Below are positions 17,716 to 26,616 of a stretch of DNA of 64,000 nt, piece after piece; position 1 is the first letter of the stretch, and every line of letters begins with the position of its first letter. Below the pieces are notes generated by a model. The model saw only the letters and a program-made list of their open reading frames with translations. It was not told the DNA's origin and did not search any database. Source of the DNA: Clostridia bacterium (GTDB lineage: Bacteria; Bacillota; Clostridia; Oscillospirales; Acutalibacteraceae); NCBI GenBank assembly GCA_017522225.1, contig JAFWZR010000030.1:46016-110015 (forward strand), in the 5' to 3' direction. A program made the translations under genes and the position numbers.

Positions 17716-18423
17716 TCACATCTGTGAAATATCATTCACAGCAGATTCAATACCTGCGGCATAAAGATGTGAGGTGTCTGCATAAGTCAGACATTTTGGC
17801 GCAGTTACACCGTTTTCATTATTCTGAAACTCAATAACCGTAACACCCGTGTAATCGTAATCAAAGCCTGCCCACATAATGTGAAGAGGAATGTGAAGAA
17901 GCACGGACACCCACGCTCTTGAAAAAGCCGCGTGGCAGAAAAGTGCAACCTTATCGTCATTCGGACGGACAATGCGGTAAATTCCGTTTTCTTCCTTATA
18001 GCCGAGTCTCTCGAGAAAATCGTTGCCGTTTTTCTCAATGTAATCAACAGCCTTTTTCATATCGGACTGCTTTATGCCTTCGCACTCGTAAGCCTCATCA
18101 AATGAAAGATTGATATTTCCGTTATGTCTGAAATATGTATTCTGAACAAAAGAAATTGATTTCAACTCGCCGTCAGGGAAGGTTGTAAGACGCTCATCCC
18201 CTATTTCGTGAGACCACTCTTCCGTTTCTTTGGTAAGACCGAGCATTCTGCAAGCAGGCTCAGCGGTCTGCTGTGCGCGCAGTATCGGTGAAGCAAAAAT
18301 TTTGTTGACCTTAAGCTCTGCCATTCTTTTGCCCACTGCCTCTGCCTGAAGCCAGCCTTTTTCTGTCAGTGCACCTGTACCGTTATAGTCAGGCTCACCG
18401 TGTCGGATTATATAAAGAACCAT
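17716..18423 (-). CDS. Histidine phosphatase family protein
   Basis: 235 residues. The N-terminal LYIIRHGEPDYN carries the RHG catalytic motif (phospho-accepting His about 8), followed by LTEKGWLQAEAVG and FASPILRAQQTAE, the phosphate-pocket Arg, as in the phosphoglycerate-mutase-like (PhoE/GpmB) family; the second catalytic His is in ALFCHAAFSRAW (about 165). A broad-specificity phosphatase in the cytoplasm is likely; true phosphoglycerate mutase is less likely given the low similarity of the substrate loop. It sits between two paralogous anchored proteins, without an obvious functional link. Confidence 0.88.
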   Translation of the reverse strand: MVLYIIRHGEPDYNGTGALTEKGWLQAEAVGKRMAELKVNKIFASPILRAQQTAEPACRMLGLTKETEEWSHEIGDERLTTFPDGELKSISFVQNTYFRHNGNINLSFDEAYECEGIKQSDMKKAVDYIEKNGNDFLERLGYKEENGIYRIVRPNDDKVALFCHAAFSRAWVSVLLHIPLHIMWAGFDYDYTGVTVIEFQNNENGVTAPKCLTYADTSHLYAAGIESAVNDISQM

Positions 18424-18442
18424 AGTTTAACCTCGCAGAGAA

Positions 18443-18468
18443 AAGGCACCATCTTTCGATGATGCCTT
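18443..18468 (-). terminator. Intrinsic terminator after paralog B
   Basis: 11-bp arms (18443-18453 and 18458-18468) around TTTC; the single mismatch becomes a G-U pair on the minus strand. Located 17 bp after the stop of the 18485-19468 gene. Confidence 0.75.
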
Positions 18469-18484
18469 GATTTTTAAGTATAGA

Positions 18485-19468
18485 TTAATACTTGATGCCT
18501 GTGAACTTGTTTGAGATAGAAGCTGAGCCTGTACCTGTTGCAGGGATCACTGCAAGCTTAAGCTTAAGTGTTGCATCAAATGTGTATGAATACTCAAGAG
18601 CTGTCAGCTTACCGTCAACGATTGTTGCTGTGAATGTAATCTTCTTGTAGTTAGCTGATGACTCGTTTTCAACAACCTTAACTGCGTTACCAACCTCGTT
18701 AGCAATGCTCTTGTTAACTTCGGGGAATGTGATGTAGTCGTTTGTTGCGTGAGCCATTGCACTTGAAGCGTTCGGATTTGTGCAATCCTTAACTGTGAAT
18801 GTGTACTTGTTGCCGTTAACTGAGAAAGATGTAACATCAGCCTCTGTAAGTGTCATAGCCTTGATCATATACTTACCGTCGAAGCCTTCACCCTTACCTG
18901 CCTTAACTGTGCCTGTGATCGGCTTATCCTTAACGCCGATGAAACCGCCGACAACTGAGTCAAGAGAAGCGTTTTCGTCAACACCGTGGATAATCTTGTT
19001 AAGAGCATCTGTAGCAGAACCAACGTTGATGGGGTCAATAAACTTACCTGTTCTTGTGAAGCTGTATGTACCCTTAGCTGCCTTAGCTGTCTCAGCGTTG
19101 ATGAGCTTGATGAAGTCAGCCTTTGTGAGAGCTGACGGAGCCTTGTTTGCGCCTGCATCCGGCTTAGCTGCATCTGTTGTGCCTGCGTCAGGTGTTGCAG
19201 CATCTGTTGTGTCTGCATCAGGTGTTGTTGCATCGTCTGCAGGAACATCAGCTGTGCCGTCTGAAGGAACGTCTGCTGTGTCATCTGAAGGAACGTCTGC
19301 ATCGTCGTTTGAACCGGCATTGCTGCTGCCGCCTACTGTTGCAACCGGAGCAAGCTTTGCTGCTTCCTTAACAGCGTCGCAGTAATTGCCGACTGCTACT
19401 GAAGATGTGATGCAAAGAACTACAACACAGATAATAGCAGTGACTGACTTGATAATTGTGTCTTTCAT
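18485..19468 (-). CDS. Membrane-anchored protein with DVPSDDTA-repeat stalk (paralog B)
   Basis: 327 residues. N-terminal anchor MKDTIIKSVTAIICVVVLCI, almost the same as in the paralog at 16674-17612. A stalk of near-perfect short repeats follows: DVPSDDTA, DVPSDGTA, DVPADDAT, then PDA-D/G-TTDAA units (about 55-110). The C-terminal domain (about 120-327) has several predicted beta strands and ends NKFTGIKY. The ATG at 19468 is preceded by GGGGG at 8 nt, while an upstream in-frame ATG has none. A palindrome covers its promoter region (separate entry). Likely surface-exposed; no function can be named. The repeated stalk codons make the locus prone to copy-number change. Confidence 0.82.
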   Translation of the reverse strand: MKDTIIKSVTAIICVVVLCITSSVAVGNYCDAVKEAAKLAPVATVGGSSNAGSNDDADVPSDDTADVPSDGTADVPADDATTPDADTTDAATPDAGTTDAAKPDAGANKAPSALTKADFIKLINAETAKAAKGTYSFTRTGKFIDPINVGSATDALNKIIHGVDENASLDSVVGGFIGVKDKPITGTVKAGKGEGFDGKYMIKAMTLTEADVTSFSVNGNKYTFTVKDCTNPNASSAMAHATNDYITFPEVNKSIANEVGNAVKVVENESSANYKKITFTATIVDGKLTALEYSYTFDATLKLKLAVIPATGTGSASISNKFTGIKY

Positions 19469-19497
19469 TGGAAATACCCCCATTAATTTTTTATTTT

Positions 19498-19521
19498 AAG
19501 GTGACTATATCATATCACCTT
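19498..19521 (-). promoter_or_regulatory. Operator-like inverted repeat over the promoter of paralog B
   Basis: AAGGTGA (19498-19504) and TCACCTT (19515-19521) are perfect inverted arms separated by 10 bp; the centre, read on the minus strand, contains TATGATATAG, which resembles a -10 element. The position, 30-53 bp before the start codon, fits a repressor site or a 5' hairpin. Confidence 0.4.
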
Positions 19522-19555
19522 TTTTACAATAAATCTATAGTTTATCAAAAAAACA

Positions 19556-19846
19556 TTACATTCCTATAACTACCATTGCACAAATCACGCAAAGGATTGC
19601 CATAATAAAGTTGATGTTACCCGAAATGTAGTTCTGCTTTTTCTTATGAATACCGTCAAGAAATACAGCGGTAGCAATTACAAGAAGAAAAATTGCAAAG
19701 AAAACAGCTGTGTGGAACTGGAAAAACATCGCAATGAGAAATGCCATAAAGGACACCATTGATGCGATTGAAATAATAAGCCACGGAAGGGTCAGCTTCT
19801 GCTTGCTTTCAACATTATCGGTATTAGGTTTGTTGTTTTTGCTCAT
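19556..19846 (-). CDS. Small membrane protein, three predicted helices
   Basis: 96 residues. After a polar N-terminus (MSKNNKPNTDNVESKQKLT) come three hydrophobic segments: about 22-45 (LPWLIISIASMVSFMAFL), 49-68 (AVFFAIFLLVIATAVFL) and 79-96 (INFIMAILCVICAMVVIGM), with KKK in the loop. No family recognised. The start at 19846 is set by GGAGGGAT 6 nt upstream; an upstream in-frame start lacks one. Single-gene unit on the minus strand. Confidence 0.75.
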   Translation of the reverse strand: MSKNNKPNTDNVESKQKLTLPWLIISIASMVSFMAFLIAMFFQFHTAVFFAIFLLVIATAVFLDGIHKKKQNYISGNINFIMAILCVICAMVVIGM

Positions 19847-19992
19847 AGCTATCCCTCCATACAGAAATAGCATACCAAAATTATGCCCGTTAGTCAAGAT
19901 TGATTTCGTCATTTTTTTGCATCAATAGACATTTTACATAAATGTCACCTGAAAATTATGTGCAATTTTTAATATCAAATTTCACAAATTAA

Positions 19993-20021
19993 ATGACAAG
20001 TTGCAAGATATATGTTATAAT
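19993..20021 (+). promoter_or_regulatory. Promoter of the phoH-ybeY-era operon
   Basis: ATGACA (19993-19998), 17-bp spacer, TATAAT (20016-20021). The predicted transcript would begin near 20028, which rules out a TTG at 20027 as the phoH start and supports the start at 20090. Confidence 0.65.
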
Positions 20022-20089
20022 CACAGTTGGTGAAGATTAGTTTTAAAAATCCGCCTTTTAAATATTCCCGACAAAGCGAGGTTGTCTTT

Positions 20090-21055
20090 TTGTTTGAACA
20101 GATAATCAATTTTGACCGTATGGAACAGGCTGTCAGTCTGTTCGGCAGTTTTGACGAAAATATAAAGCTCATCGAGAAAAAATATTCCGTTAACGTTGTC
20201 TGCCGCGGCACTGATCTTAAGGTAAGCGGAGAAGCGGAAAACGTTGCTCTTGCCGTCAGGGCAATCAACGGATTGCTCGGTCTTATCAACAAAGGTGAGG
20301 CACTCAACGAACAGAATGTGCGCTACGTCACAAGTCTTGTTGACGACGGTGCTGAGGATAAGCTCAAGCAGATGAGCGGTGACTGCATCTGCATTACCGC
20401 AAAGGGTAAGCCCGTCAAGCCGAAGACTATCGGTCAGGAAAAGTATGTCCGTGCAATTGACGAAAATACAATCACTATCGGTGTCGGTCCCGCAGGCACA
20501 GGTAAAACCTACCTTGCCGTTGCAATGGCGGTAAGTGCTTTCCGTGCAAAGGAAATCAACCGTATTATCCTCACCCGCCCCGCAGTTGAAGCCGGTGAAA
20601 AATTAGGCTTTCTTCCCGGTGACCTGCAGCAGAAGGTTGACCCGTACCTCCGTCCGCTTTACGATGCGCTTTTTGATATGCTCGGTGCAGAGAATTTTCA
20701 GCGCTATCAGGAGAGAGGCAGCATCGAGGTTGCACCCCTTGCATATATGCGAGGAAGAACGCTGGACGACAGCTTTGTTATCCTTGACGAGGCACAGAAC
20801 ACCACTCCCGAACAGATGAAGATGTTCCTTACGCGTCTCGGCTTCAATTCAAAAATGGTTGTTACAGGTGACATCACCCAGATCGACCTGCCTGACGGTA
20901 AACGTTCGGGACTTATCGAAGCGACAAGGATACTGAAAAATATTGAAGATGTTAAAATCGTACATTTCTCTGAGAAAGACGTAGTACGCCATAAGCTTGT
21001 GCAGGATATTATCAAGGCGTACGAAAAGTATGAGGAGGCAAGGAAAAGAAAATGA
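20090..21055 (+). CDS. phoH: PhoH family ATPase
   Basis: A P-loop ATPase/putative RNA helicase-like protein linked to YbeY-dependent RNA processing. 321 residues, the usual length. Walker A is GPAGTGKTYLA (about 131-138) and Walker B VILDEAQN (about 235-242); the N-terminal ~100 residues form the KH-like domain with FGSFDENIKLIEKKY. The start is taken as the TTG at 20090, 8 nt after GAGG and aligning with the family N-terminus; translation from a TTG at 20027 would begin before the predicted transcript start. Its stop overlaps ybeY by 4 nt (ATGA). Confidence 0.94.
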   Translation: MFEQIINFDRMEQAVSLFGSFDENIKLIEKKYSVNVVCRGTDLKVSGEAENVALAVRAINGLLGLINKGEALNEQNVRYVTSLVDDGAEDKLKQMSGDCICITAKGKPVKPKTIGQEKYVRAIDENTITIGVGPAGTGKTYLAVAMAVSAFRAKEINRIILTRPAVEAGEKLGFLPGDLQQKVDPYLRPLYDALFDMLGAENFQRYQERGSIEVAPLAYMRGRTLDDSFVILDEAQNTTPEQMKMFLTRLGFNSKMVVTGDITQIDLPDGKRSGLIEATRILKNIEDVKIVHFSEKDVVRHKLVQDIIKAYEKYEEARKRK

Positions 21056-21558
21056 CAGACAAAATCAAGGTGATCATCACAAACGATCAGAAAGACATCC
21101 GTATTCCCACAGGTGTAAGAATGCTCGTCAGGCGCTGCTGTAACGCAGTGCTTGTCAATGAGAATTTTGAGGGCTCGGCAGAAATCAGCGTAAGATTTGT
21201 AAATGACGAAATCATCCACGCACTCAACAAGGAATTCCGCAACGTTGACAACAGTACAGACGTGCTTTCATTCCCTCTCGGTGAAAACGGAGTTTACGAT
21301 ATAAACCACGACACAGGCGCAAAGATGCTCGGTGATATTGTTATTTCAATCGAACACGCTATTATGCAGTCAAAGCTCTACGACCATTCCCTTCAGCGTG
21401 AGATCGCATTCCTGACTGTTCATTCAATGTTCCACCTTCTCGGTTATGACCACGAAAACGGCGGACTTGAAATGGTGCGTATGAGAGAAAAGGAAGAGGC
21501 AGTGCTTACACAGCTCGGCCTTAAGAGAAGCGACAGCTATTATACGGAGGAAATCTGA
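21052..21558 (+). CDS. ybeY: rRNA maturation endoribonuclease YbeY
   Basis: 168 residues. The zinc signature H-x3-H-x5-H is seen as HSMFHLLGYDH (about 121-131), with DVLSFPLGE (about 67-75) also typical. YbeY takes part in 16S rRNA 3' end maturation and ribosome quality control. It overlaps phoH by 4 nt and era by 1 nt, an arrangement conserved in Firmicutes. Confidence 0.96.
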   Translation: MTDKIKVIITNDQKDIRIPTGVRMLVRRCCNAVLVNENFEGSAEISVRFVNDEIIHALNKEFRNVDNSTDVLSFPLGENGVYDINHDTGAKMLGDIVISIEHAIMQSKLYDHSLQREIAFLTVHSMFHLLGYDHENGGLEMVRMREKEEAVLTQLGLKRSDSYYTEEI

Positions 21559-22445
21559 TGACTAAAACCGCATTTATTGCGATTGTGGGTTGCCCGAATG
21601 TAGGCAAATCCTCGATACTTAACCGTCTGCTCGGTCAGAAAATTGCAATTGTTTCCGAAAAGCCGCAGACAACACGTACAAAGATTATGGGTGTGCTGAC
21701 CGAAGGCGATACACAGCTTGTTTTTACCGACACTCCCGGCTTCCACAGGCCGAAAACAAAGCTCGGTGAAAAGATGGTTCAGGCAGTCAGCGACAGCGTT
21801 GCAGGTGTTGACGCTTGTCTGTTTGTTGTTGAGCCTCAGGGTGAGCTGCGCCCTGCTGAGCTTGAGCTTATTGAAAAATTCAAAAAGCTTAAAATGCCTG
21901 TAATTCTTGCAATCAACAAGGTCGATACACTTCCCGATAAGGAAGTTCTTATGACAAGAATTGCCGAGCTTTCACAGGTATATAATTTTGAGGCAATTGT
22001 GCCTGTTTCCGCAATGAGAGGCATCAATATGGATGCACTTCTCGGTGAGCTTTCAAAGCTCGCGGAGGAAAGTGTTTTCTTCTTCCCTGAGGACACACTC
22101 ACAGACCAGCCCGAAAGAGTTATTGCAGCAGAGATGATAAGAGAAAAGCTTCTTCGCAACCTCGACCGTGAAATTCCCCACGGTGTTGCGGTCAGCATCG
22201 AAAAAATGCGTGAGCGTGAAGACAGCGACATTATGGATGTTGAAGCAATTATCTATTGCGAAAAGGACAGCCATAAGGGAATTATCATCGGTAAAGGCGG
22301 AGCAATGCTCAAGCGTGTTTCCACAAGAGCGCGTGAGGATATGGAAAAATTCTTTATGTGCAAAATCAACCTTCGTTGCTGGGTAAAGGTAAAAGAGGGT
22401 TGGAGAAACCGCGAAGGATTAATTCATAATTTTGGTCTTGATTAA
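21558..22445 (+). CDS. era: GTPase Era
   Basis: 295 residues. G1 is GCPNVGKSS (Cys in place of the usual Arg), G2 TTRTK, G3 DTPGF, G4 NKVD, G5 SAM; the C-terminal KH domain has IIIGKGGAMLK (about 243-253). Era binds 16S rRNA near its 3' end and helps assemble the 30S subunit. It begins on the last base of the ybeY stop codon. Confidence 0.97.
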   Translation: MTKTAFIAIVGCPNVGKSSILNRLLGQKIAIVSEKPQTTRTKIMGVLTEGDTQLVFTDTPGFHRPKTKLGEKMVQAVSDSVAGVDACLFVVEPQGELRPAELELIEKFKKLKMPVILAINKVDTLPDKEVLMTRIAELSQVYNFEAIVPVSAMRGINMDALLGELSKLAEESVFFFPEDTLTDQPERVIAAEMIREKLLRNLDREIPHGVAVSIEKMREREDSDIMDVEAIIYCEKDSHKGIIIGKGGAMLKRVSTRAREDMEKFFMCKINLRCWVKVKEGWRNREGLIHNFGLD

Positions 22446-22458
22446 AATCTAATAAAAA

Positions 22459-22492
22459 ATCCCTCCCTGCAAATAATGATGTTTGGAGGGAT
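22459..22492 (+). promoter_or_regulatory. Hairpin that would hide the yqzL ribosome site
   Basis: ATCCCTCC (22459-22466) is perfectly complementary to GGAGGGAT (22485-22492), and the latter is the yqzL ribosome site 6 nt before its ATG. The loop is 18 nt. There is no T-run, so it is not a terminator. It could lower yqzL (and downstream recO) translation. Confidence 0.45.
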
Positions 22493-22497
22493 ATTTT

Positions 22498-22656
22498 ATG
22501 AATACAAACTTTAAAGAGCTTGCCGCCTGGGATAAATTTGCACAAAGCGGTAAGATTTGTGACTATCTGCAATATAAACACATTTCACGGGAGACGGCCA
22601 ATGAAACTGAGCACGGACGGATTGATAATAAGGGAGCAGCAGACGGGCGAGGATGA
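22498..22656 (+). CDS. yqzL: YqzL-family small protein
   Basis: A 52-residue gene. The N-terminus (MNTNFKELAAWDKFAQSGKI then CDYLQYK) shows the W-x2-F-x2-(S/T)G-x-I-x2-YL-x2-K pattern of the YqzL family, whose genes lie between era and recO in many Firmicutes, exactly as here. Function is unknown. GGAGGG lies 6 nt before the ATG, inside a hairpin. The last 56 bases overlap the recO start in another frame, so the two are translationally linked. Confidence 0.75.
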   Translation: MNTNFKELAAWDKFAQSGKICDYLQYKHISRETANETEHGRIDNKGAADGRG

Positions 22657-23341
22657 CCGTCTTGTTACCCTGCTCACACGTGACTACGGTGTGCTCCGTG
22701 CATTCGTCCGCGGAGCAAAACGCATCAAAAGCAAGTCACAGAGCGCTACTCAGCTTTTTGCCTACGGTAAGTTTTCAATCTACCGCGGCAAGGATGCCTA
22801 TGCTATTGACGAGGCACAGCCGATAGAAATTTTCTTTGACCTGCGAAATGACATTGAGGCACTTTCACTTGCACAGTATTTCTGTGAGCTTGCAAGTGAA
22901 CTTGCACCCGTTGAGGACGACGCTGACGACTACCTTAAACTCGTTCTCAACGCGTTACATATGCTTTCAAAAAACAAGCGCCCCCAGGCACAGCTCAAGG
23001 CCATAGTTGAGCTTCGGATGATGAGTCTTTCGGGTTATATGCCCGACCTTGTTGCCTGCGGTGACTGCGGAGAATTTTCCGACGGCGGAATGTTCTTCAG
23101 TCCGGTTGAGGGTCAGATTTTCTGTGGCAACTGTTTGCATGACCACACCTGCATATCACTTCCGAACGGTGTGCTGAGTGCGATGCGACACATCTGTTAT
23201 GTTGAAAATGCAAAACTTTTTTCTTTCACGCTTCCCGATGAAAGTATGCAGTTCCTTGCAGAGGTGACAGAGAATTTTCTGCTGACACAGACAGGCAAAA
23301 AATTCAAAACACTTGATTTTTATAAAGTTATGAAAGGATAA
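22601..23341 (+). CDS. recO: DNA repair protein RecO
   Basis: 246 residues. An N-terminal OB fold begins MKLSTDGLIIREQQTGEDDR; a central helical domain follows; the zinc-binding module has four cysteines in CGDCG (about 150-154) and CGNC (about 173-176). RecO helps load RecA at gaps coated with SSB. The ATG at 22601 is preferred over an upstream in-frame start because it aligns with the family start and has GGGAG about 8 nt before it. Confidence 0.94.
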   Translation: MKLSTDGLIIREQQTGEDDRLVTLLTRDYGVLRAFVRGAKRIKSKSQSATQLFAYGKFSIYRGKDAYAIDEAQPIEIFFDLRNDIEALSLAQYFCELASELAPVEDDADDYLKLVLNALHMLSKNKRPQAQLKAIVELRMMSLSGYMPDLVACGDCGEFSDGGMFFSPVEGQIFCGNCLHDHTCISLPNGVLSAMRHICYVENAKLFSFTLPDESMQFLAEVTENFLLTQTGKKFKTLDFYKVMKG

Positions 23342-23346
23342 GCGAG

Positions 23347-25737
23347 ATGAACAGACATCACAAATCGCTTGAACTTGATAAGGTTCTTGAAATGCTTGCA
23401 GGTCACACCTCTTGTGAGGATGCCCGACTTGCGGCTCTCGAGCTTGTGCCCGTGACCGAGCTTGACGGTGCACAGGCACTTATGAATCAGACAAAGGATG
23501 CACATATGCTCCTTGCCCGTTTCGGCGGTCCGTCTTTCGGCGGATTGACAAATGTCAACAATGCCCTCTTCAGAGCAGATGCGGGAAGCACGCTGAGTCT
23601 GCGTGAGCTTCTCGACATCGCAGGTGTTCTGCGTGTTATAAGAAACATCATCAACTGGAGAAGCACCAACGAGGGTGTTGCAACAATTCTCGATATTTAT
23701 TTTTCTGCGCTTGTGCCGAATAAATTTCTTGAAGAGACTATCACAAACGCAATTATTTCCGAAGAGGAGATTTCCGACAACGCCTCTCCCCTGCTTGCAG
23801 ACATCAGAAGAAAAATCAAGGTGCAGGAAAACAGAGTAAGAGAGCAGCTCGGCAAATTCACACACAATTCCAATTATTCAAAATATCTTCAGGACAACAT
23901 CATCACCATGCGTAACGGCAGATACGTTGTCCCCGTCAAGAACGAGTACCGCAGTGAGATTCCGGGTCTTGTTCACGATTCATCCGCAAGCGGAGCAACA
24001 ATCTTTATTGAACCGATGCCGATTGTTGAAGCAAACAATCAGATAAAGCTTCTCAAAAATCAGGAGGAGGACGAGATTGACCGCATTCTTGCCGAGCTTT
24101 CGGCAACAGTCGGCAGCTTTGCCAACGCTATCAAGAGTAGCTACGAATGTGCAGTTGAGCTTAACCTCATCTTTGCAAAGGCACAGCTTGCATACGCAAT
24201 GAACGCCTCCGTGCCCGAGATAAACGAGGACGGGATAATCGAGCTGCGCCGTGCCAGGCATCCGCTTATCGACAAGAAAAAGGTTGTCCCGGTTGACATT
24301 CAGCTCGGCAAGGACTTTGATACAATTGTTATCACAGGTCCGAATACGGGCGGTAAAACTGTTTCTATCAAAACCATTGGTCTTCTGTCGCTTATGGCGA
24401 TGTGCGGTCTTATGCTTCCCGTCGATGACAGAAGTAAGATTTCTGTTTTTTCAAAGGTTCTTGCTGACATCGGTGACGAGCAGAGCATCGAGCAGTCGCT
24501 TTCAACCTTCTCGTCGCATATGACAAATATTATCCGTATTCTTGACGAAGCGGATTACAACAGCCTTGTGCTTATAGATGAGCTCGGTGCAGGTACCGAC
24601 CCTGTTGAGGGTGCGGCACTTGCGATTGCGATACTCGAGCAGCTCCGCAATCAGGGTGCAAAGATAGCAGCCACAACTCACTATGCCGAGCTTAAGGCTT
24701 ACGCTTTACAGACACACGGCGTTACAAACGGAAGCTGTGAGTTTGATGTGCACTCACTTCGTCCTACATACCGTCTGCTTATCGGTGTACCGGGACGCTC
24801 AAACGCTTTTGCAATTTCACAAAGGCTCGGACTTTCCGACGATGTTATAGAACACGCGCAGGAGCTTGTTTCGACCGAAAACACACGCTTCGAGGATGTT
24901 GTTGACCGTCTTGAACAAAGCCGTAAAAAGATGGAAGAAGAGCATAATGAAGCACTTAAAATCCGTGCCGCTGCCGACAGAGAGCTTGAAAAAGCAAAGC
25001 AGATGAAGGCAGAAATTCAGACAATGCGAGAAAAGGAAATGGAAAACGCAAAGGCTCAGGCGTTGCGTATAACCGAACAGGCGAAAAGAGAGGCCTACCA
25101 GCTTCTCAACGAGCTTGAGGAGCTGCGTAAACAGCAGGCAAAGGAAAGGGATGCCGCTGAAATGGCACGCCGTGCAAGAGCAGCAGTCAAGAAAGGTATT
25201 GATGCGATTGACTCTGCCGCTGACCCGATTATCGGCACACTTGACAGTGACGAGGATTATGTCCTTCCCCGCCCGCTGAAGGTCGGAGACGCTGTTATTA
25301 TTGCAGATATCGGCAATGAGGCAACAGTTGTTACTCTTGCAGATAAAAAAGGACTTGTCACCGTGCAGATGGGCACAATGAAAACCCGTGTTAAGGAAAA
25401 GACTCTCCGTCTTATTGAAAAGCAGAAAAAAAATCCCGCAGTCGGCAAACGCACCGTTGCAACAGGCAGAATGGAAAGCAAAATGAATATGTCTGCACAG
25501 ACAAGCCTTGACCTGCGCGGAATGACGGTTGACGAGGGTCTGCTTGAGCTTGACCGTTTTATTGACCACGCTCTTCGTATGGGCATCGGTGAATTTACGG
25601 TTATTCACGGTAAGGGCACAGGTGTTCTGCGTGCAGCAGTACGCGATTATCTTAAGAAAAGCACATTTGTTAAATCTCACCGCCTCGGCACTTTCGGCGA
25701 GGGAGAGGATGGAGTAAGTATTGTTACGCTCAGATAA
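23347..25737 (+). CDS. mutS2: Endonuclease MutS2 / ribosome collision factor
   Basis: 796 residues, the usual length. MutS core and clamp helices occupy about 1-310; Walker A is GPNTGGKT (about 332-339), signature STFSSHM, Walker B LVLIDELGAGTDP; a long coiled coil (about 510-640) precedes a KOW-like stretch and the C-terminal Smr nuclease domain with LDLRGM and HGKGTGVLR (about 725-796). MutS2 suppresses recombination in some bacteria and rescues stalled ribosomes in Bacillus. It starts 5 bp after recO. Confidence 0.96.
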   Translation: MNRHHKSLELDKVLEMLAGHTSCEDARLAALELVPVTELDGAQALMNQTKDAHMLLARFGGPSFGGLTNVNNALFRADAGSTLSLRELLDIAGVLRVIRNIINWRSTNEGVATILDIYFSALVPNKFLEETITNAIISEEEISDNASPLLADIRRKIKVQENRVREQLGKFTHNSNYSKYLQDNIITMRNGRYVVPVKNEYRSEIPGLVHDSSASGATIFIEPMPIVEANNQIKLLKNQEEDEIDRILAELSATVGSFANAIKSSYECAVELNLIFAKAQLAYAMNASVPEINEDGIIELRRARHPLIDKKKVVPVDIQLGKDFDTIVITGPNTGGKTVSIKTIGLLSLMAMCGLMLPVDDRSKISVFSKVLADIGDEQSIEQSLSTFSSHMTNIIRILDEADYNSLVLIDELGAGTDPVEGAALAIAILEQLRNQGAKIAATTHYAELKAYALQTHGVTNGSCEFDVHSLRPTYRLLIGVPGRSNAFAISQRLGLSDDVIEHAQELVSTENTRFEDVVDRLEQSRKKMEEEHNEALKIRAAADRELEKAKQMKAEIQTMREKEMENAKAQALRITEQAKREAYQLLNELEELRKQQAKERDAAEMARRARAAVKKGIDAIDSAADPIIGTLDSDEDYVLPRPLKVGDAVIIADIGNEATVVTLADKKGLVTVQMGTMKTRVKEKTLRLIEKQKKNPAVGKRTVATGRMESKMNMSAQTSLDLRGMTVDEGLLELDRFIDHALRMGIGEFTVIHGKGTGVLRAAVRDYLKKSTFVKSHRLGTFGEGEDGVSIVTLR

Positions 25738-26616
25738 CAAAAACAAAATAATGAACATCATTGCGATGTTAATTTTCGGCACGCTCGGTATTTTTATTTC
25801 AAAAATTGATCTTCCGAGCTCGGTTATCGCAATGTTCCGTTCACTGATCGGTACGGTGTCCATCGGCTTGTTTATGCTTATAAAAAAGCAAAAGCCCGAT
25901 CTGAATGCAATCAGAAAAAACGCACCGTATCTGCTGATTTCGGGAATCGCCCTGGGCTTTAACTGGATACTTCTTTTTGAAGCTTATCGGTATACATCCA
26001 TACCCGTGGCAACGCTTTGCTACTATATGGCACCCGTTTTTGTTATCATTCTTTCGCCGCTTGTTCTCAAGAAAAGCTGACACCTACAATGGCAATCTGC
26101 TCGGTTGTCGCAATCATCGGTGCAGTGCTTATTTCAGGTGCAACAATCAGCGAGGGACAGAGTCCGAAAGGAATTCTGTTCGGACTTTCCGCTGCTGTGC
26201 TTTATTGCGGAATCGTTCTGACAAATAAATTTATCAAAAACCAATCTGCAACGGAAACAACCTTCTTGCAACTTTCCGTCTCAGGTGTTATAATGGTTAT
26301 ATATGTTGCATTTAACGAAAAAATCACGCTTAATGATATGAAGCCTGCGGTACTTGTTCCGATTCTTATTGTCGGCATTGTTCATACAGGCATCGCTTAT
26401 GTGCTTTATTTCGGCTCCGTGCAACGCATTCCTGCCCAGACAGCGGCAGTTTTCAGTTACATAGATCCCGTTTCTTCAATCATTCTGTCAGCACTTGTTC
26501 TGAATCAGCATATGACAGCCATACAGATTGCAGGAACAGTCCTTATTCTCGGCGCTACTTTATTTAACGAGCTTTCACCTTATCTGAAACTAAAAAACAA
26601 CGGAGGCACAAAATGA
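25721..26616 (+). pseudogene. EamA/DMT-family transporter broken by a frameshift
   Basis: Two reading frames together make one ten-helix drug/metabolite transporter. The first (25721-26080; TTG start 6 nt after GGAG, overlapping mutS2) covers five helices and ends ILSPLVLKKS-stop. The second continues the same family alignment in the next frame from EKLTPTMAICSVVAIIGAVL to 26616. The join is at about 26066-26074, in CTCAAGAAAAGCTGA; one extra base (for example CTCAAGGAAAAG) would restore one frame of about 298 codons. The site is not a good slippery heptamer. So it is a recent inactivating deletion or a sequencing error; the downstream gene still overlaps its stop by 4 nt. Confidence 0.8.

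Noticed and set aside
20027-20089. TTG at 20027 as phoH start
   Set aside because: The promoter at 19993-20021 would start the transcript at about 20028, and the added residues do not match the family.
24817-25863. 348-codon frame on the minus strand
   Set aside because: Antisense to mutS2, in the register that mirrors its codon bias; Cys- and Leu-rich without domains.
26060-26080. Programmed -1 frameshift in the EamA gene
   Set aside because: The site has no good slippery heptamer (reading AAG AAA AGC) and no stimulatory hairpin was seen; deletion or error is simpler.
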